From the NCBI RefSeq assembly GCF_009680455.1, contig NZ_WKRD01000001.1, positions 124,001 through 188,000 of the forward strand: 64,000 nucleotides of DNA, written 5' to 3'. Origin of the DNA: Lachnospira eligens (GTDB lineage: Bacteria; Bacillota; Clostridia; Lachnospirales; Lachnospiraceae). The notes beneath the pieces are model-generated. The model did not search any database. It was given only the letters and a program-made list of their open reading frames with translations, and was not told where the DNA came from. Positions within the stretch are counted from its first letter, which is position 1; every line of letters begins with the position of its first letter. Below are positions 17,125 to 26,250 of this stretch, one piece after another. Position numbers and translations under genes: made by a program.

Positions 17125-18194
17125 GTATCCATTACTTCCTCCATAATTTTTTTTATTTTTTCAAAATAATATGTATCCTTTAATTCTTCAACCGATTTTT
17201 TACATTCTCGTCTATCACATAAAGGAAGTTTTCCTTCATACAAATAATCAAGAATTGCCGCTAATTCCTTAGCATTATTCTTTTCAAACAAATATCCATT
17301 CCTGCCTGGTATAAGATAATCTATCAATCCCTCAACCGGCGTAGATATTACTGTTAATCCCATAGACATTGCTTCTGCTCCCGTAAGCATATACCCTTCA
17401 TACTCTGATGCTGCAACTAATGCACATGCATCTTTACAATACTCCCATGGATTCTCTTTCCATCCTATATACTCAACTTGTTCCTGCAATTCTAAATATT
17501 CGGTTATTTTAATCAGTTCCTGCAATGATTCTCCATCACCAACAACTCTCAGATTCCATTTATTATGTGCTCTATATAATGCTTCTAAAATAATATCTAC
17601 CCTCTTAATTTCCTGAAGTCTTCCTACGTAACACAGTTGTTTTTCCCCATTGGTTCTCTCTATAAATTTCTGCATTTTAACTGGATTTCCAACATAATAC
17701 ACACTTTCTTTCTTTGTCCTGTTAAGTAAATTTTTCTCATTATTTCTACTAATACACAAATGCGCATCAGCACACAACATCTCATCAACTCCACCTAAAC
17801 CTGCATGTTTATATTCTATTATAGAATTGTGTACCCATGATATAACTTTAAAATTTACTTTAAGTATTTTTCTAACAGTATCCGCTACCACACTCATTAC
17901 TGGCCAGTTAATTGCTATACATATATCAGGCATTCCATATTTTAGAATAAAACCAGCATAATTTCGAACAAAAAGCTTCAGTTTTTGATCTATATCATTA
18001 TTCCCACCATCGTTAAATGCATATGCTTTATCATATCCATTTAAATATTTAATTCCTGGTGACATATGTATTACTCTAACCTCAAATCCCATCAATGGAA
18101 GATTTTCCGTCCACTGTTTTATTACATTTTCAATTCCGCCCTTCTTTCCTCCAACAGGAGATAATATATCAATTATAATCATATATTTTAACAT
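17121..18194 (-). CDS. Family 4 glycosyltransferase
   Basis: A 357-residue GT-B enzyme. The early GGKKGGIENVIKQW is the acceptor-side glycine loop; in the C-terminal domain LCYVGRLQEIKRVDIILEAL, WNLRVVGDGESL and the EGYMLTGAEAMSMGLTVIST E-x7-E region are classic GT4 donor-site elements. Family members use activated sugars with retention. It sits in a leftward run between the TagF-like gene (53 bp upstream) and the cytidylyltransferase (4-bp overlap). The first ATG is used here; an ATG four codons later is possible. Confidence 0.9.
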   Translation of the reverse strand: MLKYMIIIDILSPVGGKKGGIENVIKQWTENLPLMGFEVRVIHMSPGIKYLNGYDKAYAFNDGGNNDIDQKLKLFVRNYAGFILKYGMPDICIAINWPVMSVVADTVRKILKVNFKVISWVHNSIIEYKHAGLGGVDEMLCADAHLCISRNNEKNLLNRTKKESVYYVGNPVKMQKFIERTNGEKQLCYVGRLQEIKRVDIILEALYRAHNKWNLRVVGDGESLQELIKITEYLELQEQVEYIGWKENPWEYCKDACALVAASEYEGYMLTGAEAMSMGLTVISTPVEGLIDYLIPGRNGYLFEKNNAKELAAILDYLYEGKLPLCDRRECKKSVEELKDTYYFEKIKKIMEEVMDT

Positions 18195-18247
18195 TACCCT
18201 CTTTACAACAGTATTTTCTTTTATATAGATAAGCTATATGAATAATC

Positions 18248-19723
18248 TCAGGCATTTTTAAACAGATTATCTATAATATCATCATAGATATATTGTGCCG
18301 CTTTCTTCCCATTCTTTTCAACATAATCAAGTTCTTCTAAATATACCTGTTTCCTTTTCTCCTTCATTGTATCATTTCCAGATATAACAACATCATATAA
18401 AAATTCATCAATTCCAATATAATCTTTTCCAGACACATGATAATGTGCTTTCTGCAATTCCAATCCAAGTGCATTATATTGCTGTTCTGGCCTGGTAAGA
18501 TGAAGCAATGGTTTTCCTGTATATATGTACTCTCCTATAAAAGACGCCGAATCAGTAATCATAGCATCCGATGTGTCAAATAAAGTAAGATAATCTGCTT
18601 CTTCCATTACTGAAAAATTATTTAACTTCCTTAAATCATCTAGATATCTGTCGTATTCATCTACAGATTCCATATATCCATTTATTATCAGATTATTTCT
18701 AAGATTTGGATGTGGTTTGAATACAAATAAAACTTTATCACTATATTTTTTTGCAATAAATCTCCAAAAAAACATATTATCTGCAAACGTAGACAATTTT
18801 AATAACGATGTATTTCCTACCGTGTAATGAGGTGCTATTATTACTTTCTTAAAATCCTTTTCATCTCTTCCGATAGGCACCTTCCACATATTTCTGATAT
18901 AATTTTCATCATATTTATGCTCCTCATAAAAATAATCCATTTTACAATATCCACTATATCTTACATTACAAGCATTCAAAGTCTGAAATTGCACAAAATT
19001 ATTATAATTTTTAGGTGTCTCAGTATAAACTCTCCACATAAGATTCATAAATTCCTTATCACACTGACACTGTATTTCATATTTGTTATTATTTAAACCC
19101 GCAACGCTTAATCCATAAGATATATATATATTTATCACAGATAACGGCAATTCTGTTATCTGGTAACATTTTACAATATCTAAATACCAGGGACTAACAT
19201 GTACAACAATATCAGGCATCCAATTTATGTCATCCCATGTTCTGACTTCTTCTGTATCTGTATCATATATTTTCTCAACCTGATATCCTTCATTCTGAAA
19301 AAACAAATATGTCTGATTATACATTCTTTTCCTATCTTCTGAATCTCTTCCAATTAACGGAACTGGTATAACCTTCACCTCAAACCTTTCATCATTATAT
19401 AAATATTTATACAATCTCTCTGCCGGCCATTCTGCAGCAGATATTGCCAGAAAACATACCTTTACCTTTTCATTATTTTTATATTTGCCATTCACTGTTT
19501 TGCATGCTAAATCATTTACCATTCTGTATACATATCTATAAAGTTCATTTCCTCCACTTATAATATTCTTTGACAAAAAAAGTGCAACAAGATGTTTATA
19601 TTTATATTTTTTAAATTCATATAAATCTGATAATTCATTATTATCAATTCCATCTAATAATTCTGTCACACATGATACAATTTCATCCTGATTCATCGAT
19701 ATCTGTTCATCATTGATATGCAT
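18248..19723 (-). CDS. CDP-glycerol glycerophosphotransferase-like (TagF-type) protein
   Basis: A 491-residue protein of the Glyphos_transf family. The N-terminal region (KVCFLAISAAEWPAERLYKYL) starts a GT-B fold, and the C-terminal half has the family landmarks VLFVFKPHPNLRNNL, then LFDTSDAMITDSASFIGEYIYTGKPLLHL, which bind the CDP moiety. It is predicted to move a phospho-glycerol-like unit from a CDP donor onto a glycan or protein. GGAGAAAAA precedes the ATG. It lies 12 bp downstream of the LicD fusion gene. In C. difficile similar proteins act in phosphodiester-linked flagellin modification, so that role is plausible here. Confidence 0.85.
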   Translation of the reverse strand: MHINDEQISMNQDEIVSCVTELLDGIDNNELSDLYEFKKYKYKHLVALFLSKNIISGGNELYRYVYRMVNDLACKTVNGKYKNNEKVKVCFLAISAAEWPAERLYKYLYNDERFEVKVIPVPLIGRDSEDRKRMYNQTYLFFQNEGYQVEKIYDTDTEEVRTWDDINWMPDIVVHVSPWYLDIVKCYQITELPLSVINIYISYGLSVAGLNNNKYEIQCQCDKEFMNLMWRVYTETPKNYNNFVQFQTLNACNVRYSGYCKMDYFYEEHKYDENYIRNMWKVPIGRDEKDFKKVIIAPHYTVGNTSLLKLSTFADNMFFWRFIAKKYSDKVLFVFKPHPNLRNNLIINGYMESVDEYDRYLDDLRKLNNFSVMEEADYLTLFDTSDAMITDSASFIGEYIYTGKPLLHLTRPEQQYNALGLELQKAHYHVSGKDYIGIDEFLYDVVISGNDTMKEKRKQVYLEELDYVEKNGKKAAQYIYDDIIDNLFKNA

Positions 19724-19735
19724 TTTTTCTCCATC

Positions 19736-21310
19736 CTATATCTCTGCTATTATCTTATTTTGCCATATTGATGTAGTTTCATCTCCATATATACCTGCTA
19801 ATTTTCTTATATAAAGATTTCTGATATTATCAGATTGAACTATCACCTCATCTGCATATACAACCCCAGGCACATTAACATATGCATCCATGCTCTTATC
19901 TGAACGCATATCATCCTGTTGTATTTCATCTGTTACAAACCACGGAACATATGTAAGTTTATCCGTATTTTGAATTAAAGTTTTTGCATAATACTTAGGG
20001 TGCACTGTTGTCGCAACATTATACTCATCATACGGATTCTGAATAACTATTTCATCCTGATAACAAGTAGTAATATCATAATCATCCTCGGATATTACAT
20101 GAATATATTCAGGATACTTTTCATTTTCAATATACTGTTCAACTGTTCCATCTATATTCTTGTAGTAATATGATATTGGCATAACAATCACATCGTTATT
20201 AGCATCTTCTATATATTTACGCCATAAAGGCTCCATATTTTTCCAATTTTGAGCTTTGAATGGCATAAAAAGTATCTTTTTTTTATTATCTTTTTTTGTT
20301 AATCTGCGTTTCTTTCGTTCTTCATGTATATTATTCATGAACTTGTCATATTCTGTCATATTTATTTTGAATGTACACATCTGTATCCCATTATCTGCAA
20401 GGAACTTTTTATACTTATAATAATACGGATATTCATGTGCATCATCTGACTCAAGCACAACTTTATGATAATCACCATATTCTTTTTTTAGAACATAATC
20501 ATACTCACAGGGAGCCGGCACATATATATTTTCGAATTTAAGCATTACTGGTTCAGTGTACATTTCTTTAGGGAATTTTAATTCTTTATTATCCATCCAT
20601 AAAAGTAGCGGAGCTATTTCTTTAGATTCCCTTTCCTTATATAAACTACATAATCTATCTATAAGCATCCTTATCTGCTGTTGAATATCTTTATTTTTAT
20701 CAAATGTAACGGCACACAGTTGCTCTATCTGTTTAACATACGATTCCAATTCCTTTTTAATTGCCAAATTTCCTTCATCTTTTAATTTATCTTTGTGTTT
20801 TTTTATAAATATGCTCACCCTAATAACTATACTAATAACTTCCTCTTGAAAATCAGCATCCTCTTGTTTCATAGCAATATAATCTAACGGAAATATATCC
20901 AATCCTGCTATATATGGACATCCATGATATTTTTCAAGATGCTCTTTACTAAAACTTATATTTCTTCCATTGATTATTCTTGTAAGCATATTATCGTTAT
21001 TTTCATCACTATATATATTATATATATCATATCCACAAGGCATTATATCCTTTGCCATCCGATTAAATCTATTATAATCTTCTCTTTTCATGCATACATC
21101 CATATCATCATCCCAAGGTATGAAACCACCATGCCTGACTGCACCCAAAAGAGTTCCCCAATCAGCAAAATATTTTATCCCATTTTTTCTGCAAGCCCTG
21201 TCAAAATCCTCCCATACTTCAAGCTGTGATGCCCATGCCTGTTTCATCTCAGCAGTAACATAAAATCCACTTCTTATTTCATCCTCAAAAAAACTTCTAT
21301 CAAATTGCAT
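19736..21310 (-). CDS. LicD-type phosphotransferase fused to a GT-B-like half domain
   Basis: A 524-residue protein. Residues 1-290 form a LicD domain with GTLLGAVRHGGFIPWDDDMD (about 50-69). Residues from about 345 onward (KKILFMPFKAQNWKNMEPLWRK, then IVIQNPYDEYNV and YVPWFVTDEI) resemble the N-terminal half of the TagF-like protein encoded next door, without its CDP-binding C-terminal half. The fusion ends where the next gene begins 12 bp later. It may be a two-step enzyme or a scaffold working with the TagF-like protein. It lies after the terminator of flagellin 2. Confidence 0.82.
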   Translation of the reverse strand: MQFDRSFFEDEIRSGFYVTAEMKQAWASQLEVWEDFDRACRKNGIKYFADWGTLLGAVRHGGFIPWDDDMDVCMKREDYNRFNRMAKDIMPCGYDIYNIYSDENNDNMLTRIINGRNISFSKEHLEKYHGCPYIAGLDIFPLDYIAMKQEDADFQEEVISIVIRVSIFIKKHKDKLKDEGNLAIKKELESYVKQIEQLCAVTFDKNKDIQQQIRMLIDRLCSLYKERESKEIAPLLLWMDNKELKFPKEMYTEPVMLKFENIYVPAPCEYDYVLKKEYGDYHKVVLESDDAHEYPYYYKYKKFLADNGIQMCTFKINMTEYDKFMNNIHEERKKRRLTKKDNKKKILFMPFKAQNWKNMEPLWRKYIEDANNDVIVMPISYYYKNIDGTVEQYIENEKYPEYIHVISEDDYDITTCYQDEIVIQNPYDEYNVATTVHPKYYAKTLIQNTDKLTYVPWFVTDEIQQDDMRSDKSMDAYVNVPGVVYADEVIVQSDNIRNLYIRKLAGIYGDETTSIWQNKIIAEI

Positions 21311-21390
21311 AATTTTCTCTCATTCTATTAGTAATATATAATAATTTAATATATGCCTGCAATCATCAACTTATATATAAATTATAAGCA

Positions 21391-21415
21391 AAAAGGCTGG
21401 TGTTACACACCAGCC
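21391..21415 (-). terminator. Terminator of flagellin 2
   Basis: GGCTGGTGT (21395-21403) pairs with ACACCAGCC (21407-21415) around a 3-nt loop. On the minus strand it is followed by TTTTTGC. It lies 22 bp after the flagellin 2 stop. Confidence 0.8.
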
Positions 21416-21437
21416 TCTTTGCTTATAGTAGTAATAA

Positions 21438-22256
21438 TTATCCGAGAAGTGAAAGAACTCCCTGTGTCTGCTGATTAGCCTGTGCAAGCATTGACTGTCC
21501 AGCCTGTGAAAGAATATTATTCTTGCTGTACTGTACCATCTCATCAGCCATATCTGTATCACGAATACGAGACTCTGCTGCTGAAGTATTCTCGCTTGTT
21601 GTATCCAGATTGTTGATTGTGTGCTCAAGTCTGTTCTGAAGAGCACCAAGTGTAGATCTCTGAGTTGATACAGAATCAATAGCCTTCTGTATAAGCGACA
21701 TAGATTTACCAGCATTTGCATTGGTATCTACCTTCATGTCTGAAGCAGCTAATCCTAATGAAGATGCTGACATATCACTAATACTAATCTGGATTGTCTG
21801 TCCTGAAAGTGAACCAACCTGAAGATTCTTCTTAGTGAAGTTTCCGTCTAACAGATTCTGAGTATTGAACTGTGTTGTTGTTCTAATTCTGTCAATCTCA
21901 GATGTAAGCTGTTTCATCTCAGCATCAATAGCAGTTCTATCAGTTGCTGTGTTAGTATCATTAGCAGCCTGTGTTGCTAACTCATTCATTCTCTGAAGAA
22001 TTGAATGTGTCTCATTAAGAGCACCTTCAGCTACCTGAATAAGTGAGATACCATCCTGTGCGTTATCAGATGCCTTATTAAGACCTCTGATCTGGCTTCT
22101 CATCTTCTCTGAGATTGAAAGACCAGCTGCATCATCACCAGCACGGTTAATCTTATAACCTGATGATAACTTCTCTGTTGACTTCTGGAGTGCACTTGTA
22201 ACTACACCCATCTGTCTGTTTGTGTTCATTGCTGATAAATTGTGTTGTACTACCAT
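21438..22256 (-). CDS. Flagellin 2
   Basis: A 272-residue flagellin nearly identical to flagellin 1: full N- and C-terminal D0/D1 regions, no large D2/D3 domain, and about 13 substitutions, several in the first 70 residues (for example NRAGDDAA for NRAADDAA). The leader carries a SigD promoter (22350-22376), a hairpin with AGGGAC loop and an AAGGAGG site. It lies downstream of the fliT-like gene and upstream of the glycan genes. Two flagellins with similar sequence but separate promoters suggest dosage or regulated filament mixtures. Confidence 0.97.
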   Translation of the reverse strand: MVVQHNLSAMNTNRQMGVVTSALQKSTEKLSSGYKINRAGDDAAGLSISEKMRSQIRGLNKASDNAQDGISLIQVAEGALNETHSILQRMNELATQAANDTNTATDRTAIDAEMKQLTSEIDRIRTTTQFNTQNLLDGNFTKKNLQVGSLSGQTIQISISDMSASSLGLAASDMKVDTNANAGKSMSLIQKAIDSVSTQRSTLGALQNRLEHTINNLDTTSENTSAAESRIRDTDMADEMVQYSKNNILSQAGQSMLAQANQQTQGVLSLLG

Positions 22257-22284
22257 AATATTTTCCTCCTTGAAATTATATTGT

Positions 22285-22306
22285 GATGCAGCGTCCCTGC
22301 TACATC
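22285..22306 (-). promoter_or_regulatory. Putative CsrA-binding hairpin in flagellin 2 leader
   Basis: On the minus strand GATGTAGC and GCTGCATC form an 8-bp stem (one G-U pair) with loop AGGGAC, the classical A-GGA loop form of CsrA sites. It lies about 25 nt before the AAGGAGG ribosome-binding site, which itself contains a second GGA. This is the two-site layout known for hag of Bacillus subtilis. Confidence 0.65.
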
Positions 22307-22349
22307 TAGTTATGGTTTACAGGAAACTTTCTGTTCCCTTGTACTTTAT

Positions 22350-22376
22350 ATATCGGACCTTAGTACCAAAACTTTA
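22350..22376 (-). promoter_or_regulatory. SigD promoter of flagellin 2
   Basis: On the minus strand TAAA (22373-22376), 15 bp, TCCGATAT (22350-22357): a near-perfect match to the SigD consensus, 94 bp upstream of the start codon. Confidence 0.9.
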
Positions 22377-22404
22377 GTCCATAATATAACTTTTTAAAAA
22401 ACTT

Positions 22405-22878
22405 TTACTGCTTCGTATCCATAAACTGAGGTTCATCACTTACACGGCTCATATTCTGATAATATGACTTCGCCATTGAAGCACTTCTTTTAGCTTCCTT
22501 ATGCTCCTGACGTTCCCTACGAAACATTGCCTCAACCTTAACCTTATTTCGAGCTTCCTGAACTTCTATCTTAGCACCAAGTTCTGTAACTGCTTTAATA
22601 AGTGTCTTCATAGTTTCGATTTCATCAGAATACATCTGTTTATTATCACTGAGTTCTTCCTTAATACGGTCAAATACACTCTGAAAGCCTTCATCAAGCT
22701 TCTCCAATTCATCAATGCATTCACCCTTTTCATGCATATTATTTTCAAATACATCATGATCAAACTCTGTATTAGAAAGTATCTTATTCTGAGTCTCATT
22801 AAGAACTATAATCTTATCAAGAATATCCTTCTTCTTCTTAAGACTGTCTATCATAATCTGAAGATAATTAGTAGTCAT
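22405..22878 (-). CDS. FliT-like flagellar export chaperone (putative)
   Basis: A 157-residue, highly charged, all-helical protein (LKKKKDILDKIIVLNETQNKIL near the N-terminus, then a long EARNKVKVEAMFRRERQEHKEAKR helix). I see no catalytic motif. It lies 9 bp downstream of fliS and upstream of flagellin 2, where fliT-like or FlgN-like chaperones usually sit. FliT binds FliD and controls its export. Its start is close to the fliS stop, so they are cotranscribed. Assignment is by position and helicity only. Confidence 0.65.
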   Translation of the reverse strand: MTTNYLQIMIDSLKKKKDILDKIIVLNETQNKILSNTEFDHDVFENNMHEKGECIDELEKLDEGFQSVFDRIKEELSDNKQMYSDEIETMKTLIKAVTELGAKIEVQEARNKVKVEAMFRRERQEHKEAKRSASMAKSYYQNMSRVSDEPQFMDTKQ

Positions 22879-22887
22879 GCCTGTCTC

Positions 22888-23274
22888 CTACTTATTCATT
22901 GACCTTGTTCGGTTCATAACTTCTTTCCATGTATCTCTCATGCCCCTGATTTCATCAAGTGCCCTATTAAGTATCTCAGTGTCTTTTTTAATATTAGCAT
23001 CAACCAATAATGAATATATATAATTATATACATTTTCAAAATCCTTAGCAACCGGATACTTATGATTAAGTGTCACCTTAAACTCCGTTATTATGTTCTC
23101 AGCTTTCTTAATATTAATATTTGCTTTTTCATAGTCCTGCTTCTCTATAGCAATTAATGCAATATTACAGAATTTAATTGCCCCTTCATAAAGCATAAGT
23201 GTAAGTTCAGCCGGACTTGCTGTAAGAATTTTATTACGGTTATACTCCTGTGCGATATTCTGATTAAATGCCAT
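22888..23274 (-). CDS. fliS: Flagellar export chaperone FliS
   Basis: A 128-residue FliS. The start at MAFNQNIAQEYNRNKILTAS follows GAGGAAAAC; an in-frame ATG six codons upstream is less suited. The conserved ASPAELTLMLYEGAIKFC segment is present, together with the RALDEIRGMRDTWKEVM end. FliS binds the C-terminus of flagellin in the cytosol and prevents early polymerisation; in Bacillus it also works with FliW. It is 54 bp downstream of fliD. Confidence 0.93.
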   Translation of the reverse strand: MAFNQNIAQEYNRNKILTASPAELTLMLYEGAIKFCNIALIAIEKQDYEKANINIKKAENIITEFKVTLNHKYPVAKDFENVYNYIYSLLVDANIKKDTEILNRALDEIRGMRDTWKEVMNRTRSMNK

Positions 23275-23328
23275 GTTTTCCTCATTTCCCATAAGCTTCC
23301 ATGCTTATGCGGTTGTTAATATGTACTA

Positions 23329-25443
23329 TTATCCAAAAAGTCCAGATAACGATGATGACTGCGCATTCATCTTGGCAAGCGCTGATTCCATTGCTGAGAA
23401 CTTACTATAATAATAATCTTCCCATGTAGTAACCTTGTCTTCTGCCGCAGATATCTTAGTATTATACTCTGAATACTGCGTATTCATCTGCTTATCATTA
23501 TATATAGTATAAGCACTGCTTGTTGATGATGCTGCCATCTTCTTTCCAAGATCAGTATACAATTGTGTAGATAACTGTGAAAAGAATGATATAACCGTAT
23601 CAGGGTCATTAGATATCATCTCTCTTAACTTATCTGTATTAGCTGATGTCTTAGAATCATCCTTATCACCATCTATATGATATACACCTGTTTCGTTCTC
23701 TGGAGAATTAAAATATCCAAGTGTAGCTATTCCAAAACTAGAAAGTGAATATGACTTATCTCCCACCTTGAATGATTTTGCCATATCATTCTTCATAGTA
23801 TCAAGAACACTTCCAAGTGTTGAATCTTTTCTAAGAAGTGAATCCTTAATCTTTTCTTCCCACTTCTTAACCTCATCATCAGACATTGCATCTTTCTCAT
23901 CACTTGTAAGAGGCTCATAACCCTTAGAACTTGCCGCATTGTAGGCAACATCTACAGACTTGACAAGGTCATTATAATCCTTAAGAAAGCCTTTAATCAT
24001 ATCATATATACCATCCACATCTGTGTTGGTTGTGATAGTTACTTCATCGTTACCGGTAACTTCCATTGCCTCGATTGTAAGACCATTGATTGAGTAATTA
24101 TTAGAGTTGTTAGTAAATGTTGCCCCATTAAGCTCAATCTCTGAATCCTGTCCTGTTATTCTGACAGCACCTGAAGATGACGCACTACCAGCAACATTTG
24201 ATGCCATGGCAATTTTAGAATCAAGTAATGCCTTAGCTTTGGCCTGTCTGTCAGCATTAGTATCGCTTACTTCCTGTAATACATTGGCATTAGAAGCATC
24301 TGCCACAGCTTTTCCATCATCGCCGATTGTCACATAATCCTTAGTATCCTGTATAACCTTGGAATTATCATCATACACCTTAATCAGTGATTCATTAGAC
24401 GCTTTTTTCTTTACCGCAGCCTCATATTCATCCTTGACACCATCTTTTTCCATAGCCTCTGTGTCATATTCGTACACAACATTGCCATCAGAATCTTTAA
24501 CTGTATTGCCCTCTGAATCCACCTTTTCCTTCTTATACTTATCATAAGCATTAAGAATATCTGGTGTCTCTGTCTTAAGCTTTGCCACATATTCATCTAA
24601 TGTATATGTATGATCCCATGTATCATCTGCTGCCAGTGCATCCAGCTTATTCTTGGCAGTATTGTACTTATCAGCATAACTCTTGGCAGTATCCTCAGCT
24701 GTAATCTTAGTATACATGCTCTCTACTTCTGCATTATACTCGTCACTGCCCTCTGTTAAAGCTGCAAGCCTCTTATATTCTGCTGAATCAGTATCATTAA
24801 CCGTATATATTCCAAGCTTCTGTAATGCATTAAGTCCATTAGAGTCATTAGCCACAAGCGAGAAATCGTTATCCTTGCCTGACTCCTTAGAGCTTATAAA
24901 GAATCTTGCATTATTCTCATCAAAGCTTGCATTAACGCCAGCTTCCTTTAACTTAGATACAAACTGGTTAACATTCATATCTGATGTTATATCAATACTC
25001 TTGGTTCCAGAAGCAGTCTTAAAACTTATAGAACCATCTGTTGTTCCAACTATGTCTGATACCTTAGTATCACCTGTAATCTTGCTTCCATCAGCAGCTT
25101 TAATCTGTCCACCTGTAAGATATCCTGTTGACGCCAGCTGCTTAACCTTAAGTCTCTGTGTACCATTAACAGCAGATGAACTTGCTGTTACCTTGGCATA
25201 CTTATCATTAGACACACTTGATGTCTTCAGATTATAACTTGTAGAAAATCTTGCACTTGAAAGCTTTCCACTATAAAAGCCATAAATACTTGTATTCATG
25301 GTCTTCCACTTTTCCTGCTTCCATGAAAGCTTAGTCTGAGCTTTAACAAGATTATCCTTCTTTAACTTATACGATGATACGAGTGCTGAAACAAGTGATT
25401 CTGTATCCATACCCGATACCATACCAGATAGCCTTATTGCCAT
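23329..25443 (-). CDS. fliD: Flagellar filament cap protein FliD (large)
   Basis: A 704-residue FliD, larger than the usual 450-550. The N-terminus has the family start RLSGMVSGMDTESLVSALV and a helical segment (KTKLSWKQEKW), followed by VKQLASTGYLTG. The C-terminus carries DYNDLVKSVD and ends in a helical SALAKMNAQSSSLSGLFG that is typical for cap assembly. The middle (about residues 215-420) contains repeated charged helical sequence that looks like an inserted domain. FliD caps the filament and helps fold exported flagellin. It lies 3 bp after flaG, so they are cotranscribed. Confidence 0.95.
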   Translation of the reverse strand: MAIRLSGMVSGMDTESLVSALVSSYKLKKDNLVKAQTKLSWKQEKWKTMNTSIYGFYSGKLSSARFSTSYNLKTSSVSNDKYAKVTASSSAVNGTQRLKVKQLASTGYLTGGQIKAADGSKITGDTKVSDIVGTTDGSISFKTASGTKSIDITSDMNVNQFVSKLKEAGVNASFDENNARFFISSKESGKDNDFSLVANDSNGLNALQKLGIYTVNDTDSAEYKRLAALTEGSDEYNAEVESMYTKITAEDTAKSYADKYNTAKNKLDALAADDTWDHTYTLDEYVAKLKTETPDILNAYDKYKKEKVDSEGNTVKDSDGNVVYEYDTEAMEKDGVKDEYEAAVKKKASNESLIKVYDDNSKVIQDTKDYVTIGDDGKAVADASNANVLQEVSDTNADRQAKAKALLDSKIAMASNVAGSASSSGAVRITGQDSEIELNGATFTNNSNNYSINGLTIEAMEVTGNDEVTITTNTDVDGIYDMIKGFLKDYNDLVKSVDVAYNAASSKGYEPLTSDEKDAMSDDEVKKWEEKIKDSLLRKDSTLGSVLDTMKNDMAKSFKVGDKSYSLSSFGIATLGYFNSPENETGVYHIDGDKDDSKTSANTDKLREMISNDPDTVISFFSQLSTQLYTDLGKKMAASSTSSAYTIYNDKQMNTQYSEYNTKISAAEDKVTTWEDYYYSKFSAMESALAKMNAQSSSLSGLFG

Positions 25444-25446
25444 AGC

Positions 25447-25899
25447 TTATCTCCTCTCATCAACCATGATACCTGCAAGCTCCCATGCCTTGGCAAGCAT
25501 CTCAAGAGCTTTCTCTGAAGGTATCTCTTTAATAACTTCGTCTGTATCTTTATCTTTAATCTTAATCGTGATTCTGTTAGTTGGTTCGTTGTAGCCGAAT
25601 TCAGCGATTGTGTTGTTGTTAAGAACCTTCCTTATATCCTTAACATCAGCCATAGATTCAGCCTGCTTCTTTGCCTTGTCATTGTCATTAGCGTTGCTGC
25701 CATTCTTCTCACTGTCTGCTGCCTGTCCTACAGAAACTGCTACATTAGATGCTGCTGACTTCGCTGAATCAACAACAACCTCATTGCTCTTATCTGTAAC
25801 TGATGTAACACTGCTTACCTGTGATACCGGCTTAGTAGCCTGTAAATTCTGGCTCTGGTAGCTTGACGCTGCCGCTACTCCATTAACTTCCATTCCCAT
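25447..25899 (-). CDS. flaG: FlaG family protein
   Basis: A 150-residue protein with an Ala/Ser/Asn-rich N-terminal 75 residues and a conserved C-terminal FlaG domain (LNNNTIAEFGYNEPTNRITIKIKD, then IKEIPSEKALEMLAKAWELAGI). FlaG proteins influence filament length and lie before fliD in many species. A GGAGGTGG site lies upstream of the ATG at 25899. It is the first gene behind the SigD promoter at 25966. Confidence 0.93.
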   Translation of the reverse strand: MGMEVNGVAAASSYQSQNLQATKPVSQVSSVTSVTDKSNEVVVDSAKSAASNVAVSVGQAADSEKNGSNANDNDKAKKQAESMADVKDIRKVLNNNTIAEFGYNEPTNRITIKIKDKDTDEVIKEIPSEKALEMLAKAWELAGIMVDERR

Positions 25900-25965
25900 G
25901 ATACAATTCCACCTCCGTGTGAAAACAAAACTTTATCCTGTAGTTACATTCATGTTGTACTGCAT

Positions 25966-25992
25966 ATATCGGAAAATGTTAAGTAAAATTTA
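25966..25992 (-). promoter_or_regulatory. SigD promoter for flaG-fliD-fliS-fliT
   Basis: On the minus strand TAAA (25989-25992), 15 bp, TCCGATAT (25966-25973), 67 bp before the flaG start. It is the same box sequence as the flagellin 2 promoter. Confidence 0.9.
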
Positions 25993-26027
25993 ACCCTTTG
26001 GACAAAAATATACACAAATAAAACAAA

Positions 26028-26249
26028 TCATTTCTTAAATAACTGGTTAAGAGACTTCACATCAACCGAACTTGCTGCTTCCTTATTAGAATCAAGTATC
26101 TGTGCATACACTTCCTTACGATATATAGGCACTGACTTAGGAGCTGATATGCCAAGCTTTACCTGATCGCCCTTGATTTCGATTATTGTAATCTCAATAT
26201 CATCGTTAATAATGATTGCTTCGTCTTTCTTTCTTGATAATGCGAGCAT
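26028..26249 (-). CDS. csrA: Carbon storage regulator CsrA
   Basis: A 73-residue CsrA. The N-terminal [20 protein letters not shown] and [19 protein letters not shown] regions carry the RNA-binding strands, including the conserved arginine in IYRKEV. CsrA binds GGA-containing leaders and blocks ribosome access; in Bacillus its main target is hag. Starts 2 bp after fliW with GGAGGAGAAC inside the fliW end. The flagellin leader hairpins described here are its likely targets. Confidence 0.96.
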   Translation of the reverse strand: MLALSRKKDEAIIINDDIEITIIEIKGDQVKLGISAPKSVPIYRKEVYAQILDSNKEAASSVDVKSLNQLFKK

Positions 26250-26250
26250 A

